64,000 bases of DNA from Oryzicola mucosus (GCF_014534685.1 NZ_JACVVX010000012.1:1-64000), one strand, 5' to 3'; shown: positions 43,241-52,545, counted from the first letter of the stretch. A program made the numbers and translations. Notes: generated by a model from the sequence alone, not told the origin.

Positions 43241-43273
43241 CCGTGTTCTCCTAAATTTCCGCGGTGGCCACGA

Positions 43274-43675
43274 TCAGCCGTCGTCATTCAGCCTGACGAC
43301 AGCTTGGCCCGTCGTCGTGCGTTCTCCCGAACCGTTTTCGAGAAAAAGCGAAATCGTCAGCACTCGATCCTCGCGACCGGTGATCTCTCCTCCGAGCCGC
43401 AGGCTTGCGCCTTCGAAATCCGGCTTCCTGTAGCTTGCCGATATGCGTAGCAGGCGTCCCCGGCCCTTAAGCCAGGCCCGAACCATTTCCCCGAAAAGTG
43501 CAAACTTGTAGGTGCCCTGGACGGGCGTGCTGGCAAGGCCCATTTCAAGGGCCGCGCGGTCATCGTAGTGAATATTGTAATAATCGTTCTCCGCTGCGCA
43601 CCATTCAACCAGATGATGCCGAAGGATGGGACCTGTCTCCTTTGGAGAAAGGATTTTCTCAGCCTCAGTTGCCAT
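43274..43675 (-). CDS. MaoC-like single-hotdog hydratase domain protein
   Basis: A 133-residue hotdog protein. The hydratase-2-like segment AAENDYYNIHYDDRAA places Asp31 and His36 in the positions of the catalytic D and H of MaoC enoyl-CoA hydratases, and TPVQGTYKFAL replaces the usual HG. Single-domain MaoC proteins generally work as homodimers or heterodimers adding water to enoyl-CoAs. The ATG at 43675 follows TTGAGGGG and overlaps the stop of the upstream dehydrogenase by 11 bases. It likely hydrates the product of the paired dehydrogenases. Confidence 0.82.
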   Translation of the reverse strand: MATEAEKILSPKETGPILRHHLVEWCAAENDYYNIHYDDRAALEMGLASTPVQGTYKFALFGEMVRAWLKGRGRLLRISASYRKPDFEGASLRLGGEITGREDRVLTISLFLENGSGERTTTGQAVVRLNDDG

Positions 43676-44828
43676 GGAGCCGCCCCTCAAGCTGCGACAG
43701 CATCCAGTCGGTATAGCGTTCGAGCTGGAACTCCTGCCGTCCGAACAGGGCGTCGATGACTAGGAGCCGCTTGTAGAACTGGCCGACCCTGTATTCTTCG
43801 GTCACTCCATAGCCGCCATGCAGCTGGATGCCCTGAGACGTTGCCCATTTGCCGATGCGCGTCACGAAGGCCTTGCAGCCGGCGACCTTGGCGCTTCGCT
43901 CGATCGGCTCGGCATTTGCCAGCGCCTGAAGCGCCACCATCACGGCCGAACGCGCAAGCACCAGTTCCATCGCCATGTCGGCCATGCGGTGCTGGAGCGC
44001 CTGGAAACTCGACAGCGTCACGCCGTACTGCTTGCGCTCCTTGATATAGGGCGCGGTTGCCTCGATCGCGCCCTCGATCGCACCGACGGCTTCGGCGCAG
44101 AGCACGACGCTCGCCGCATCGAGCGCCGCCTGCAGCAGCGCAAGGGCATCCTCTCCAGATGTAAGCAGCGCATCCGCTGGAAGCTTGCAGCCTTCGAACA
44201 CGAGATCCACGCCGGACGTCCAGTCGACAAGCCTGTCGCCATCTGTCGTCAACCCGGCCGTTTTCGCATCGACGAGGAACAGACACAGGCCCTCGGGTGC
44301 CGCGGCTCCCGCCGCCTTGGCAGTCACAAGCACCATGTCCGCGACGTCGCCGCCGACAACCAGCGTCTTGCGGCCCGAAAGGGTCCACCCCTCCGTAGTC
44401 CGGGATGCGGTCGTCTTGATGGCAGTCATGTCGCCACGCGAGATTGGTTCGGAAAAAGCGGCGGCAAACAATTTTTCGCCGGAGATGAGGTCTGCGATGG
44501 CCTGCTGCGCCGCTTCATTGTCCAGGACTGCCGCCAGGATGCGCGCTGGAAGGACGGCGCACATTGTATAAGGTTCGAGCGCCTGCGCCTTGCCGAGGCA
44601 TTCCGCGATCAGCGTGTTCTCGATCGTGGATCCGTTAAAGCCGCCGACTTCCTCCGGCACGCCGATGCCGAACCAGCCAAGTTCGGCAAGCTTGTTCCAG
44701 TTGCTTCGATTGACCGTCACGCCCTGCGCGACGCTCTGGCGCCGCTTCTCGAACGTGTATTCCTCGGCCGTAAAGCGCTGGGCGCTTTCGAGGATCAGTT
44801 TCTGTTCGCCACTGAGTTGCAGTTCCAT
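43665..44828 (-). CDS. acyl-CoA dehydrogenase (smaller partner type)
   Basis: A 387-residue FAD flavoprotein of the acyl-CoA dehydrogenase family, with AAFSEPISRGDMTA near 140, SGRKTLVVGGDVADMVLV near 170 and the conserved LHGGYGVTEEYRVG near 345. The region that carries the catalytic Glu in MCAD-type enzymes reads YKRLLVIDALFG and has no matching Glu. Paired with the adjacent dehydrogenase 12 bases upstream, it looks like one half of an alpha2beta2 heteromer of the type known in steroid side-chain oxidation. Confidence 0.82.
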   Translation of the reverse strand: MELQLSGEQKLILESAQRFTAEEYTFEKRRQSVAQGVTVNRSNWNKLAELGWFGIGVPEEVGGFNGSTIENTLIAECLGKAQALEPYTMCAVLPARILAAVLDNEAAQQAIADLISGEKLFAAAFSEPISRGDMTAIKTTASRTTEGWTLSGRKTLVVGGDVADMVLVTAKAAGAAAPEGLCLFLVDAKTAGLTTDGDRLVDWTSGVDLVFEGCKLPADALLTSGEDALALLQAALDAASVVLCAEAVGAIEGAIEATAPYIKERKQYGVTLSSFQALQHRMADMAMELVLARSAVMVALQALANAEPIERSAKVAGCKAFVTRIGKWATSQGIQLHGGYGVTEEYRVGQFYKRLLVIDALFGRQEFQLERYTDWMLSQLEGRLHGN

Positions 44829-44840
44829 AAGGTGATCCTG

Positions 44841-46049
44841 TCAGAAGCCAAAGAGCATCTTGGCGACGATGTTGCGCTGGACTTCGTTGGCACCGCCGTA
44901 GATAGACGCCGCCCGGCGATAGACCAATTCCGCCATCAGCCCGGGCGCATATTCGGGTCCTGCGAAAGACTGGTTGCGCAGCGACGCCTCGTCGTTGGTG
45001 TCAGGGTAATAATAGGCGCCGTAGTCGCCTGCCACCTCGACCAGCATGTCTGTGAGCCTCTGCGCAAGCTCGGTGCCGCGTGCCTTCAGGATCGAACCCA
45101 CGGCCGCGCCGCCGTTCCTGTCGTCGAGGCCGTGGGCGATGACCCGCGAGACGGTCATATCGATCGCCGCCACCTCGATCTCCATTTCCGCCAACCGGGT
45201 GGCGAAGGTCGGCCGCCGTATAAGAGGTTCTGAGCCAGCCCGCTCAAGCGAGCTCAAATGCTTGATCTTCTGCAGATAACGCTTGAGCGCTGGTGCTTCG
45301 GCGCCATAGAAGGCGCGCTCGTTGAACAGCAGGAACTTGGTGTAGTCCCAGCCCTTGTTCTCCTCGCCGATTCGGTTAGCCACCGGAACGCGGACATTGT
45401 CGTAGAAGACTTCTGCCAGATGGTGCGAACCTTCAAGGCTCTGGATTGGCCGAACGGTAACGCCCGGCGTTTTGATGTCGAGCAGCAGAAAGGAGATGCC
45501 AGCCTGCTTCTTGACCGTGGTATCGGTTCGGACCAGCAAGAAGTTCCAGTCGCCGAATTTACCGTGGGACGTCCAGATCTTCTGACCGTTGACAATGTAA
45601 TCGTCGCCGTCACGCACCGCGCTGGTGCGCAGCGCGGCCAGGTCGGAACCGGCGCTCGGTTCCGAGAAGCCCTGGACCCAGAAGGTGTTCCCATCACGGA
45701 TTCCCGGCAGGAAACGTTCCTTTTGCTCCGGGGAGCCGAACGTGTAAATCACCGGGCCGACAAGCCCGATGCCACCGATATTGGTGACCGGAGCGCCAGC
45801 CAAGTAACATTCCTCGTCGAAAATGTAGCGCTGGCGTGCGGTCCAGCGCGGGCCGCCATATTCGACCGGCCAATGCGCGACCGACCAGCCTTTCTTGGCA
45901 AGGATTTTCTGCCAGGCAAGCGCGTCGTCGCGCTCCGACAGGAATCCGCTCCTGCCGCGCGCCGCCATGTCGGATGGCAGTTCCGCTTTCAAAAAGGCGC
46001 GTACTTCCTCCCGAAACCGTTGATCCGCAGAATCCGGTTCAAAGTTCAT
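44841..46049 (-). CDS. acyl-CoA dehydrogenase (FadE-like large partner)
   Basis: A 402-residue acyl-CoA dehydrogenase. WVQGFSEPSAGSDLAALRT near 130, NGQKIWTSHG near 160, and the C-terminal YGGANEVQRNI, where the MCAD Glu376 position is Gly, mark the FadE branch in which the catalytic base lies elsewhere. It starts at 46049 after GGGAGGTG; a start at 46082 is less likely. It is the first gene of the minus-strand unit and is divergent from the ligase at 46272 across 222 bases in which no operator is recognised. Confidence 0.86.
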   Translation of the reverse strand: MNFEPDSADQRFREEVRAFLKAELPSDMAARGRSGFLSERDDALAWQKILAKKGWSVAHWPVEYGGPRWTARQRYIFDEECYLAGAPVTNIGGIGLVGPVIYTFGSPEQKERFLPGIRDGNTFWVQGFSEPSAGSDLAALRTSAVRDGDDYIVNGQKIWTSHGKFGDWNFLLVRTDTTVKKQAGISFLLLDIKTPGVTVRPIQSLEGSHHLAEVFYDNVRVPVANRIGEENKGWDYTKFLLFNERAFYGAEAPALKRYLQKIKHLSSLERAGSEPLIRRPTFATRLAEMEIEVAAIDMTVSRVIAHGLDDRNGGAAVGSILKARGTELAQRLTDMLVEVAGDYGAYYYPDTNDEASLRNQSFAGPEYAPGLMAELVYRRAASIYGGANEVQRNIVAKMLFGF

Positions 46050-46271
46050 GCCGCACCTCCCTTGTCCCACGGAGACGCGCAAGCGGCACCCCCGGCATCT
46101 CCGTCGATGTGGTACCTATCAGGCCCGACTGCCATGCTGCCAAGCCCAAAGTGCCCTCGCCGACGCTGTGCCGAGCCATCAGCAAGCATGTGTTTTCCGT
46201 CACGCGGCAGGCAAGCGGGTTTGATTGTCGCAAGCCTTTCGATCAGATGCCGGACAAGCTTCGGAGGCGTC

Positions 46272-47828
46272 ATGGAAACTCTGGGTAAACTTCTCGACCG
46301 CAACGCACAGCTTTACGGCAGCGAGGAAGCGTTAGTCTTCAGTGGCCGGACGTTGACCTATGATGACCTCAGGCAACGGGCCGGGCGGCTCTCGGCAGCG
46401 CTTTACCGGCTTGGCCTGCGCCGGCAGGACAGGCTGGCAATCCTGGCGATGAACTGCCCAGAATATCTGGAAGTCTACGGTGCTGGACACCTGGCCGGTT
46501 ATATTATCAGCACCGTGAATTTCAGGCTCACGCTCCCTGAAATGGAGTTCGTCACGCAGGACTCTGCCCCGACGATCTTCATCTTCGAGGCGCAATATGC
46601 CGGCATCGTCGGCGCCCTGCGGGCCAGCGCTCCTTCCATCCGTCATTTTATCTGCATTGGCGACGCGCCGGACTGGGCACTCTCCTACGAAGGCCTGATG
46701 GCATCGGAGTTTGAAAACAAGGCCCCAATCGTCTCGCTTACAGATGACTACGCGCACCTGATGTATTCCAGCGGGACGACGGGCCGGCCGAAAGGGGTCA
46801 TCAAAACCCACAGAGCCGAACTTGCTCGCGGCGAGATTTTCTCTGGAATGCTGCGGTTGATGTCCGACGAGCGCTCGCTGGTCGTCATGCCGCTCTTTCA
46901 TACCGGCGCGACGTCGATCATGCTGGCCGCACACTGGATCGGCGGCTCCGTCGTTCTCCATCGCAAGTTCGACCCTAACGCCGTGCTGCGTGACATCGAG
47001 GCATATCGGGTCGCGATGACGCACATGGCGCCCACGCTCGTTCGCGCAATCCTCGATTCTCCCGATATCGACACGCGCGACCTGTCCAGCCTGAAAACCC
47101 TTTTCTATGCTGCCGCACCGATGCCGGTCGCCTTGCTCAAAAGAGCAATCGATCGCTTCGGGACGATCCTGGCCAATGGATACGGCATGACAGAGGGCGG
47201 GGGGACGTTCCTGCAGAAGCACTATCACCGCCCCGATGGAAACGAGATGGACCGCCGCCGACTGTTCTCGGTCGGCCACCCGACGGCACATGCCGAAATC
47301 CGCGTGGTCGACGGTGACGGCGAACCTCTTCCGCCCGAAACAGCCGGCGAGATCGTCCTGAAATCGCCGACCGTCATGGCATGCTATTGGAACAATTCGG
47401 TCGCGACCCGTCAGACGCTGAGGGACGGCTGGCTCAGCACCGGCGATGTTGGCGTCATCGACAAAGACGGGTTCGTCTATCTTGTGGACCGGAAGAAGGA
47501 CATGATCATCTCCGGCGGCGAAAACATTTACTGCCAGGAAGTGGAGCAGGTTTTGATGAATTGCGACGGCGTCCGCGAGGCGGTCGTCCTCGGCGTGCCG
47601 GACGACTACTGGGGCGAGAACGTCGCCGCCTTTGTTATCCGCGAGCCCCATTCTACTGTGACATCCGACGAGATCACCGCCTACTGCAATGCGCAGCTCG
47701 CGCGCTACAAGGTTCCCAAGTCCATCGTTTTCGTCGAGGACGTGCCGCGGGTCACCAGCGGCAAAGTGGACAAACGGACCCTGAAGTCGGTCTATCTGGA
47801 GCAGGCCGCATCGGCGGCAGCCCTTTGA
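46272..47828 (+). CDS. AMP-forming acyl-CoA synthetase (fatty/aryl acid-CoA ligase)
   Basis: A 518-residue ANL ligase. P-loop MYSSGTTGRPKGV near 162-174, A5 NGYGMTEGGG near 305, hinge YLVDRKKDMIISGGENIY near 405-420 and adenylation Lys in SGKVDKRTL near 505. It activates a carboxylic acid to its CoA ester with ATP. The ATG at 46272 follows TTCGGAGG; the frame remains open far upstream but that lies over the divergent dehydrogenase. Adjacent to the two dehydrogenases and the crotonase operon, it could start either pathway. Confidence 0.9.
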   Translation: METLGKLLDRNAQLYGSEEALVFSGRTLTYDDLRQRAGRLSAALYRLGLRRQDRLAILAMNCPEYLEVYGAGHLAGYIISTVNFRLTLPEMEFVTQDSAPTIFIFEAQYAGIVGALRASAPSIRHFICIGDAPDWALSYEGLMASEFENKAPIVSLTDDYAHLMYSSGTTGRPKGVIKTHRAELARGEIFSGMLRLMSDERSLVVMPLFHTGATSIMLAAHWIGGSVVLHRKFDPNAVLRDIEAYRVAMTHMAPTLVRAILDSPDIDTRDLSSLKTLFYAAAPMPVALLKRAIDRFGTILANGYGMTEGGGTFLQKHYHRPDGNEMDRRRLFSVGHPTAHAEIRVVDGDGEPLPPETAGEIVLKSPTVMACYWNNSVATRQTLRDGWLSTGDVGVIDKDGFVYLVDRKKDMIISGGENIYCQEVEQVLMNCDGVREAVVLGVPDDYWGENVAAFVIREPHSTVTSDEITAYCNAQLARYKVPKSIVFVEDVPRVTSGKVDKRTLKSVYLEQAASAAAL

Positions 47829-47834
47829 GCCGTC

Positions 47835-48614
47835 TTATTCCCCGGTGAACCGCGCCGGCCGATTCTCCCGGAAGGCGGAGGTTCCCTCTGCGAAGTCCGC
47901 TGTAAAGCGCATCTGCGGACTGATCAGCGCCTCGTCTCGAAGAAAAGCATCGATCCGGGGCGAGATGCTGCGATCGACGAGATGTTTCATCATGGCAAAG
48001 GCGAGCGTCGGACCGGAGGCCAGATCGACGGCCATCGCCAGTGCCTCTTCCTCAAGGATCTCGCTGTCGAAGAGCCGGCTGACCAACCCCATCGACAGAG
48101 CTTCCTCGACCGTCAACGTCCTTGCCGTGAAAAGCAATTCCTTGGCGCGCAACGGCCCGAGCAGTCGAGTCAGGTGATAAGCAGAGCCAGAATCGGCCAC
48201 TAGGCCAAGCTTGGCAAAAGGCATGGAGAAACGCGCACCCCGTCCGGCGAGCACGATATCGCAGCCGAGCGCAATGGCCCAGCCGAGCCCGTAGGCAACC
48301 CCGTCGACGGCCGCTATCGTCGGCTTGTCGGTGCTAGCGAGCAGTGTGGCGATGCGCAGGCCACCCTGTTTCATCCGCCGCCGCGACGAAGCGATGGTCT
48401 CTGCCCCGAACTGGCCGACATCGGCCCCGGAACAGAAATGGCCACCTGCTCCCGAAATGAGGATGGCACGCACGGCCGGGTCCGCGTCGAATGACTCGAG
48501 CGTCGCGGCAAAGGCAGAGCGCATGTCCTTGTCCATGGCGTTGCGCCGGGCCGGCCGGTCGATGATGATCCGGCCCACGCCGTTCTCGATGCTCGACCCG
48601 ACGAGGTTTTCCAA
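47835..48614 (-). CDS. crotonase-family protein
   Basis: A 259-residue crotonase. Oxyanion segments GAGGHFCSGADVG near 57 and DGVAYGLGWA near 101, with the ADSG loop near 138. The hydratase glutamates are Ala and Phe. The start is TTG at 48614, four bases after the stop of the upstream crotonase; the upstream AAGGGGGAA provides a ribosome site, and the only ATG there is out of frame. Last gene of the five-gene minus operon 52395-47835, and convergent with the ligase six bases away. Confidence 0.83.
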   Translation of the reverse strand: MENLVGSSIENGVGRIIIDRPARRNAMDKDMRSAFAATLESFDADPAVRAILISGAGGHFCSGADVGQFGAETIASSRRRMKQGGLRIATLLASTDKPTIAAVDGVAYGLGWAIALGCDIVLAGRGARFSMPFAKLGLVADSGSAYHLTRLLGPLRAKELLFTARTLTVEEALSMGLVSRLFDSEILEEEALAMAVDLASGPTLAFAMMKHLVDRSISPRIDAFLRDEALISPQMRFTADFAEGTSAFRENRPARFTGE

Positions 48615-48618
48615 CGAT

Positions 48619-49425
48619 TCATTCCCCCTTGAACGTCGGCTTGCGCTTCTCGAGGAAGCCGTTCACCGCCTCGGCGTAGTCCTGGCTGAGCATGGTGATC
48701 GTTTCAAAGGCGATTGATGCATCGAAGGCAAGTTCGAGCTGCTGGCGGATCTGCTTGTTGATCGACTGTTTCGTCCAGCGGACCGCCAGCGGTGGAAGCG
48801 CTGCCATTTCGGAGGCGATCGCCACGGCCATGTCCATTACACCGGTCGCAGGTGCGGTGTGGCCAACCAAACCCATGCGAAACGCCTCATTGCAATCCGC
48901 CAGCCGACCGCGCATCAGAAAGTCCTTGGCCCTGCTGGGCCCGACCAGCAGCGGCCAGATCACGGCGCCGCCATCGCCGGCTACAAGGCCGACACGCACA
49001 TGGGTGTCGCCGATCCGTGCGGTCTCGGCCATCACGACGACATCGCAAGCCAATGCCAGAGTTGCTCCGAGGCCGATCGCGTCGCCATTGACGGCTGCAA
49101 TGACAGGTTGCGGCAGGTCCAGAAGGCCACGAAACAGGGTCAGCGCCGAAGACGGCACGGCGACCGAGGTGCGGAAGTTTTCCTGCGGATCGCCGAGTCG
49201 GCGGGCAATGGCCTTGAGGTCGCCGCCCGCCGAAAAGGCTTTGCCCGCACCGGTGAAAACGATCGCCCGAACGCTACGATCGTCCGCAAGGCGCGGCCAG
49301 AGAAGCTCGGCTTCCCGGTGCATGTCGGCGTTGAATGCGTTCATCTGCTCCAGACGGTTGAGCGTCACGATCGCGATATCGTCGCGACGCTCGACGAGAA
49401 TGCTTTCACCGGTAACGGTCACCAT
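48619..49425 (-). CDS. crotonase-family protein
   Basis: A 268-residue crotonase with GAGKAFSAGGDLK near 55 and NGDAIGLGATL near 105 for the CoA and oxyanion sites and a full SQDYAEAVNGFLEKRKP C-terminus. Hydratase Glu positions are Thr and His. The ATG at 49425 has GAAAGGGA upstream; an ATG 27 bases further upstream is a weaker choice. It lies between the Bug receptor and the second crotonase in the same operon. Confidence 0.84.
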   Translation of the reverse strand: MVTVTGESILVERRDDIAIVTLNRLEQMNAFNADMHREAELLWPRLADDRSVRAIVFTGAGKAFSAGGDLKAIARRLGDPQENFRTSVAVPSSALTLFRGLLDLPQPVIAAVNGDAIGLGATLALACDVVVMAETARIGDTHVRVGLVAGDGGAVIWPLLVGPSRAKDFLMRGRLADCNEAFRMGLVGHTAPATGVMDMAVAIASEMAALPPLAVRWTKQSINKQIRQQLELAFDASIAFETITMLSQDYAEAVNGFLEKRKPTFKGE

Positions 49426-49461
49426 CGTCCCTTTCCAATTCCCATGAGACAAGACGAGGCT

Positions 49462-50439
49462 TTACTCGAGCTTCATGCCGGTCTTCTCAACGAGAGTTTG
49501 GAGTTTTTCCTGCTCCTTCTGCATGTCCAGCTTCGTCTGCTCCGGCGAGGTACCCCCGGGTTCGCCGACCGCGAGGATCTTTTCCCTCACATCGGGCATC
49601 GCCAGAGCCTCGTTGACCGCTCCATTCAGTGCGTCGACGATTTCCTTCGGTGTATCCTTTGGAGCGAAGAACGTGAACGCATAAGTTGTCTGGAAGCCAG
49701 GTACGGTATTTGACAAAGGCGGAATTTCCGGAAATTGGCTGATGCTTTTCGGCGAAGAAACGCCAAGCGCAGTCAGTTTTCCGGTTTTCCCGTATTGCTG
49801 GTGCAACACCGGCGAACCGAAGATCATGGACACTTCGTTCGCCACGACCGCCTGAGTCGCCGGGCCTGTTCCCTTGTAAGGAACATGCAGGATGTCGGTG
49901 CCAGTCATGTTCTTGAACAGTTCGCTGGTGAAATAGGTATGTGCGCCGACCCCTGTGGAACTGTAGCTGTACTCGCCGGGCTTGGCCTTTGCCGCGTCTA
50001 TGAATTCCTTGACGGTCTTGAAGCCGAGCGACGGGTTCACGTAGAGAATATACGCTCCGGTATGCGTCGTCGCGACGGGGACAAGATCCTTACTGATGTC
50101 GAAGTTGAGTTGGTCCTTCTTGGTCAGTTGCAGAGTGATCAGGGCGGTAACGGCCGTGTAGAGGATCGTATAGCCGTCATTCTTGGCGCGCGTCACATAT
50201 TCGGTGCCGATCGCCGTCGAGGCGCCCGGCTTGGTCTCGATGACAAACTGCTGGCCGAATTTCTTCGACAGCTTGTCGAGAACGATGCGCCCCATGATCT
50301 CGACCGGGCCGCCGGGATCGAATGGAACGATGACGGTGACCGGCTTGGTCGGATAATCCGCCGCGACGGCCGGTACCGTCATGGTCATTGCAATTGTCGT
50401 GGACAGCGCCGCGAGCGCCTGTCGTCTAGTCAGTTTCAT
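49462..50439 (-). CDS. Bug-family tripartite tricarboxylate transporter receptor (periplasmic)
   Basis: A 325-residue receptor with a likely Tat signal (TRRQALAAL followed by a hydrophobic run and cleavage near AVAA). The mature start DYPTKPVTVIVPFDPGGPV and DGYTILYT are family features; the usual PGGG motif is reduced to KPGAST. It is embedded in an operon of crotonases and an acyl-CoA dehydrogenase (52395-47835), 16 bases after the dehydrogenase gene, which links uptake of the acid to its oxidation. No TctAB lies beside it. Confidence 0.89.
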   Translation of the reverse strand: MKLTRRQALAALSTTIAMTMTVPAVAADYPTKPVTVIVPFDPGGPVEIMGRIVLDKLSKKFGQQFVIETKPGASTAIGTEYVTRAKNDGYTILYTAVTALITLQLTKKDQLNFDISKDLVPVATTHTGAYILYVNPSLGFKTVKEFIDAAKAKPGEYSYSSTGVGAHTYFTSELFKNMTGTDILHVPYKGTGPATQAVVANEVSMIFGSPVLHQQYGKTGKLTALGVSSPKSISQFPEIPPLSNTVPGFQTTYAFTFFAPKDTPKEIVDALNGAVNEALAMPDVREKILAVGEPGGTSPEQTKLDMQKEQEKLQTLVEKTGMKLE

Positions 50440-50455
50440 TGCTTCTCTCCTCCCC

Positions 50456-51640
50456 TCACTTCAAATCCTTGTTTCGCGCCGAGGCAGCCGGTCCGAGTTC
50501 GGCGCGGGCGATGAAAATGCGAAGCATTTCGCTGGACCCCTCCAAAATCTTCGCGGTACGCAGGTCGCGAAACCAGGCTTCGAGCGGCAGTTCCCGCGAC
50601 AGTCCCATGGCGCCCATAATCTGCATCATGCGGTCGACAGTCCGGCTTGCCGCGTCCACGGCGCCGGCCTTGGCGACGGCGGCTTCTAGGCGGATGTCGC
50701 GGCCCTGGTCGTGCTTCCAGGCGGCCTCCCAGACCAGCCAGCGTGCGGCGTTGATATCGATCCGACTTTCGGCGACGGCGAATTGCACTGCCTGCCGGGT
50801 GGCGAGCACCGCGCCGAAGGTTTCGCGCACTCGTGCCCAATCGGAGGCGATGCGTAACGATTCCTCCGCTATCCCAACGGCCCGCGCAGCGTAGAGCAGC
50901 CGCGCGCGCTGCAACCATTTTCCTGCAAGCTCGAGCCCCTTGCCCTCGGCGCCGATGAGATTTTCGGCCGGGATTCGGCAATTGTCGAAACGCAATTCGG
51001 TCGGCCAGTGGTCGCGCAGTACCGGTAAGCTGCGAACCACCTCCATTCCCGGCGTGCCGGCTTCAACCACGAACGCGCTAATGCCGCTTCCGGTCCTGGC
51101 ATACACGACGCCATAGTGCGCATATTCGGCATGCGTGATCCACATCTTGGTGCCGTTGATCACGTAATGGTCCCCATCGCGCACGGCCGTCGTGCGGATC
51201 GCGCGGGCTGGATCGCTGCCACCGGTCGCCTCGGCGATCGCTGTAAAGCCGTACCAACCATTGCGGATCGAGGGCACCACGTAACGATCGATTTGCTCCG
51301 GCGTGCCGGCGTAAAGGACGATCGGCGGCGGATGGCCGAAGGCGCCGCCGCCCGGCTGCGGAAAGCTGAACCGATGCTTGCTACCAGCCTCAGCGGCGAC
51401 TGCGAATTCCAGCGACGACAGTCCGCCGCCACCATATTGCTCCGGCGCATCGAGGCACCACAGGCCGTGCGCCCGCGCCTTTTCCTGAAGCCCTGCGGTC
51501 ACGTCCGCCGGAAGCCCGCGCGCCTCGGGCGACAGCGCCTGCTCTGCCGGAACGATCTCGTTTCGAACGAACGCTTCCATTGTGTCGCGCAATGTCACAA
51601 GATGCGGCGGCAGGTCGAATCCAAAGCCTGCGTCGCTCAT
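50456..51640 (-). CDS. acyl-CoA dehydrogenase
   Basis: A 394-residue FAD acyl-CoA dehydrogenase. GFTAIAEATGGSDPARAI near 133, NGTKMWITHAEYA near 165, and the C-terminal AKILEGSSEMLRIFIAR, where the Glu of LEG is the MCAD-type catalytic base, are all present, so it is the most canonical dehydrogenase in the window. The ATG overlaps the crotonase stop (ATGA). Electrons would go to ETF. Sits between a crotonase and the Bug receptor. Confidence 0.9.
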   Translation of the reverse strand: MSDAGFGFDLPPHLVTLRDTMEAFVRNEIVPAEQALSPEARGLPADVTAGLQEKARAHGLWCLDAPEQYGGGGLSSLEFAVAAEAGSKHRFSFPQPGGGAFGHPPPIVLYAGTPEQIDRYVVPSIRNGWYGFTAIAEATGGSDPARAIRTTAVRDGDHYVINGTKMWITHAEYAHYGVVYARTGSGISAFVVEAGTPGMEVVRSLPVLRDHWPTELRFDNCRIPAENLIGAEGKGLELAGKWLQRARLLYAARAVGIAEESLRIASDWARVRETFGAVLATRQAVQFAVAESRIDINAARWLVWEAAWKHDQGRDIRLEAAVAKAGAVDAASRTVDRMMQIMGAMGLSRELPLEAWFRDLRTAKILEGSSEMLRIFIARAELGPAASARNKDLK

Positions 51641-52395
51641 TTTCCGCCCTTCAGAACATGCTCGACCCGGGCCTTGACGAGTGGACTTGCCAGGAGCTTG
51701 ATCTGCTCGCCGACGGCCGCGGCAAGATGCGCCTCAAGTCCCGCCCGCAGGTCCATCCGCGACAGGCGTACATAAGCCTCAATGGTGTCCCGAGACAGCA
51801 GCGCCAGTTTCTCGATCCGCTGCACGGCTCGTTCACGGGCCGTTGCTTCGGCCGAAGATTCGCCGAGATTCATGGCTTCCGCTAAATCCTGCCCGATGCG
51901 CGGCTGTTCTTCTAGAAGCTTCCACAGGATATGCGGCGCCTTTAGCCGCAGCAGCCATTCGCCCCCGGTGCCCGGCGCAAAGCCGACGCGGGCCCAGCCC
52001 TGCATGAGCGATCCCTGGGGTCCGACGAAACGGCAATCACAAGCAAGCGCGATATCGAGACCGAGTCCGATGGCCGGCCCGTCGATGGCCGCGATGGTGA
52101 CCACAGGCATGTCCACGAGCGCACGGATCACGTCCTGATAGGCAGTGTAAACGATCTGCCGCCGCTCTTCCTCGGACATGCCGGTCCGGCTTACAGCGCC
52201 CTTGAGGTTGCCCCCGGCACAGAACGCAGGACCTTCGCCGGTGACCACCACGCCGGAAATCTCTCCGTCGCGGGCAAGCTTCCGCAGGCCGGCCGCGATT
52301 TCGCGGCATTCGTCCGGCCCCAGCGCATTGCGCTGTTCCGGCCAGTCGAAAATCAGCAAGGCGGCAGCGCCGTTCCGCTCAAGTTTCACAGACAC
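51637..52395 (-). CDS. crotonase-family protein
   Basis: A 252-residue crotonase and first gene of the 52395-47835 operon. Oxyanion segments GEGPAFCAGGNLKG near 60 and DGPAIGLGLD near 100. Asp occupies the position of the first hydratase Glu and Gly the second. A GTG start at 52395 is preferred because GGAGG lies seven bases upstream; a TTG at 52416 is upstream of that site. The 150 bases before it, up to the Nudix gene's end, should hold the operon promoter. Confidence 0.82.
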   Translation of the reverse strand: MSVKLERNGAAALLIFDWPEQRNALGPDECREIAAGLRKLARDGEISGVVVTGEGPAFCAGGNLKGAVSRTGMSEEERRQIVYTAYQDVIRALVDMPVVTIAAIDGPAIGLGLDIALACDCRFVGPQGSLMQGWARVGFAPGTGGEWLLRLKAPHILWKLLEEQPRIGQDLAEAMNLGESSAEATARERAVQRIEKLALLSRDTIEAYVRLSRMDLRAGLEAHLAAAVGEQIKLLASPLVKARVEHVLKGGK

Positions 52396-52545
52396 TGCAT
52401 TTCCTCCAGAGATCAAAAGAGATCCTCGCCATGCGACATTCTCCTTACGGATAGAGGTATTGTCTCGAAGGCCGGCTCAAACCGCACGTATGTGTCAGGC
52501 GCCGCGGGCGGCCCGGCCCGCCTTTCGGGACCGTGGCGTCTGGCG

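Noticed and set aside
45258-46271. Upstream extension of the CoA ligase at 46272
   Set aside because: It lies antisense to the acyl-CoA dehydrogenase at 44841-46049; TTCGGAGG before 46272 decides the start.
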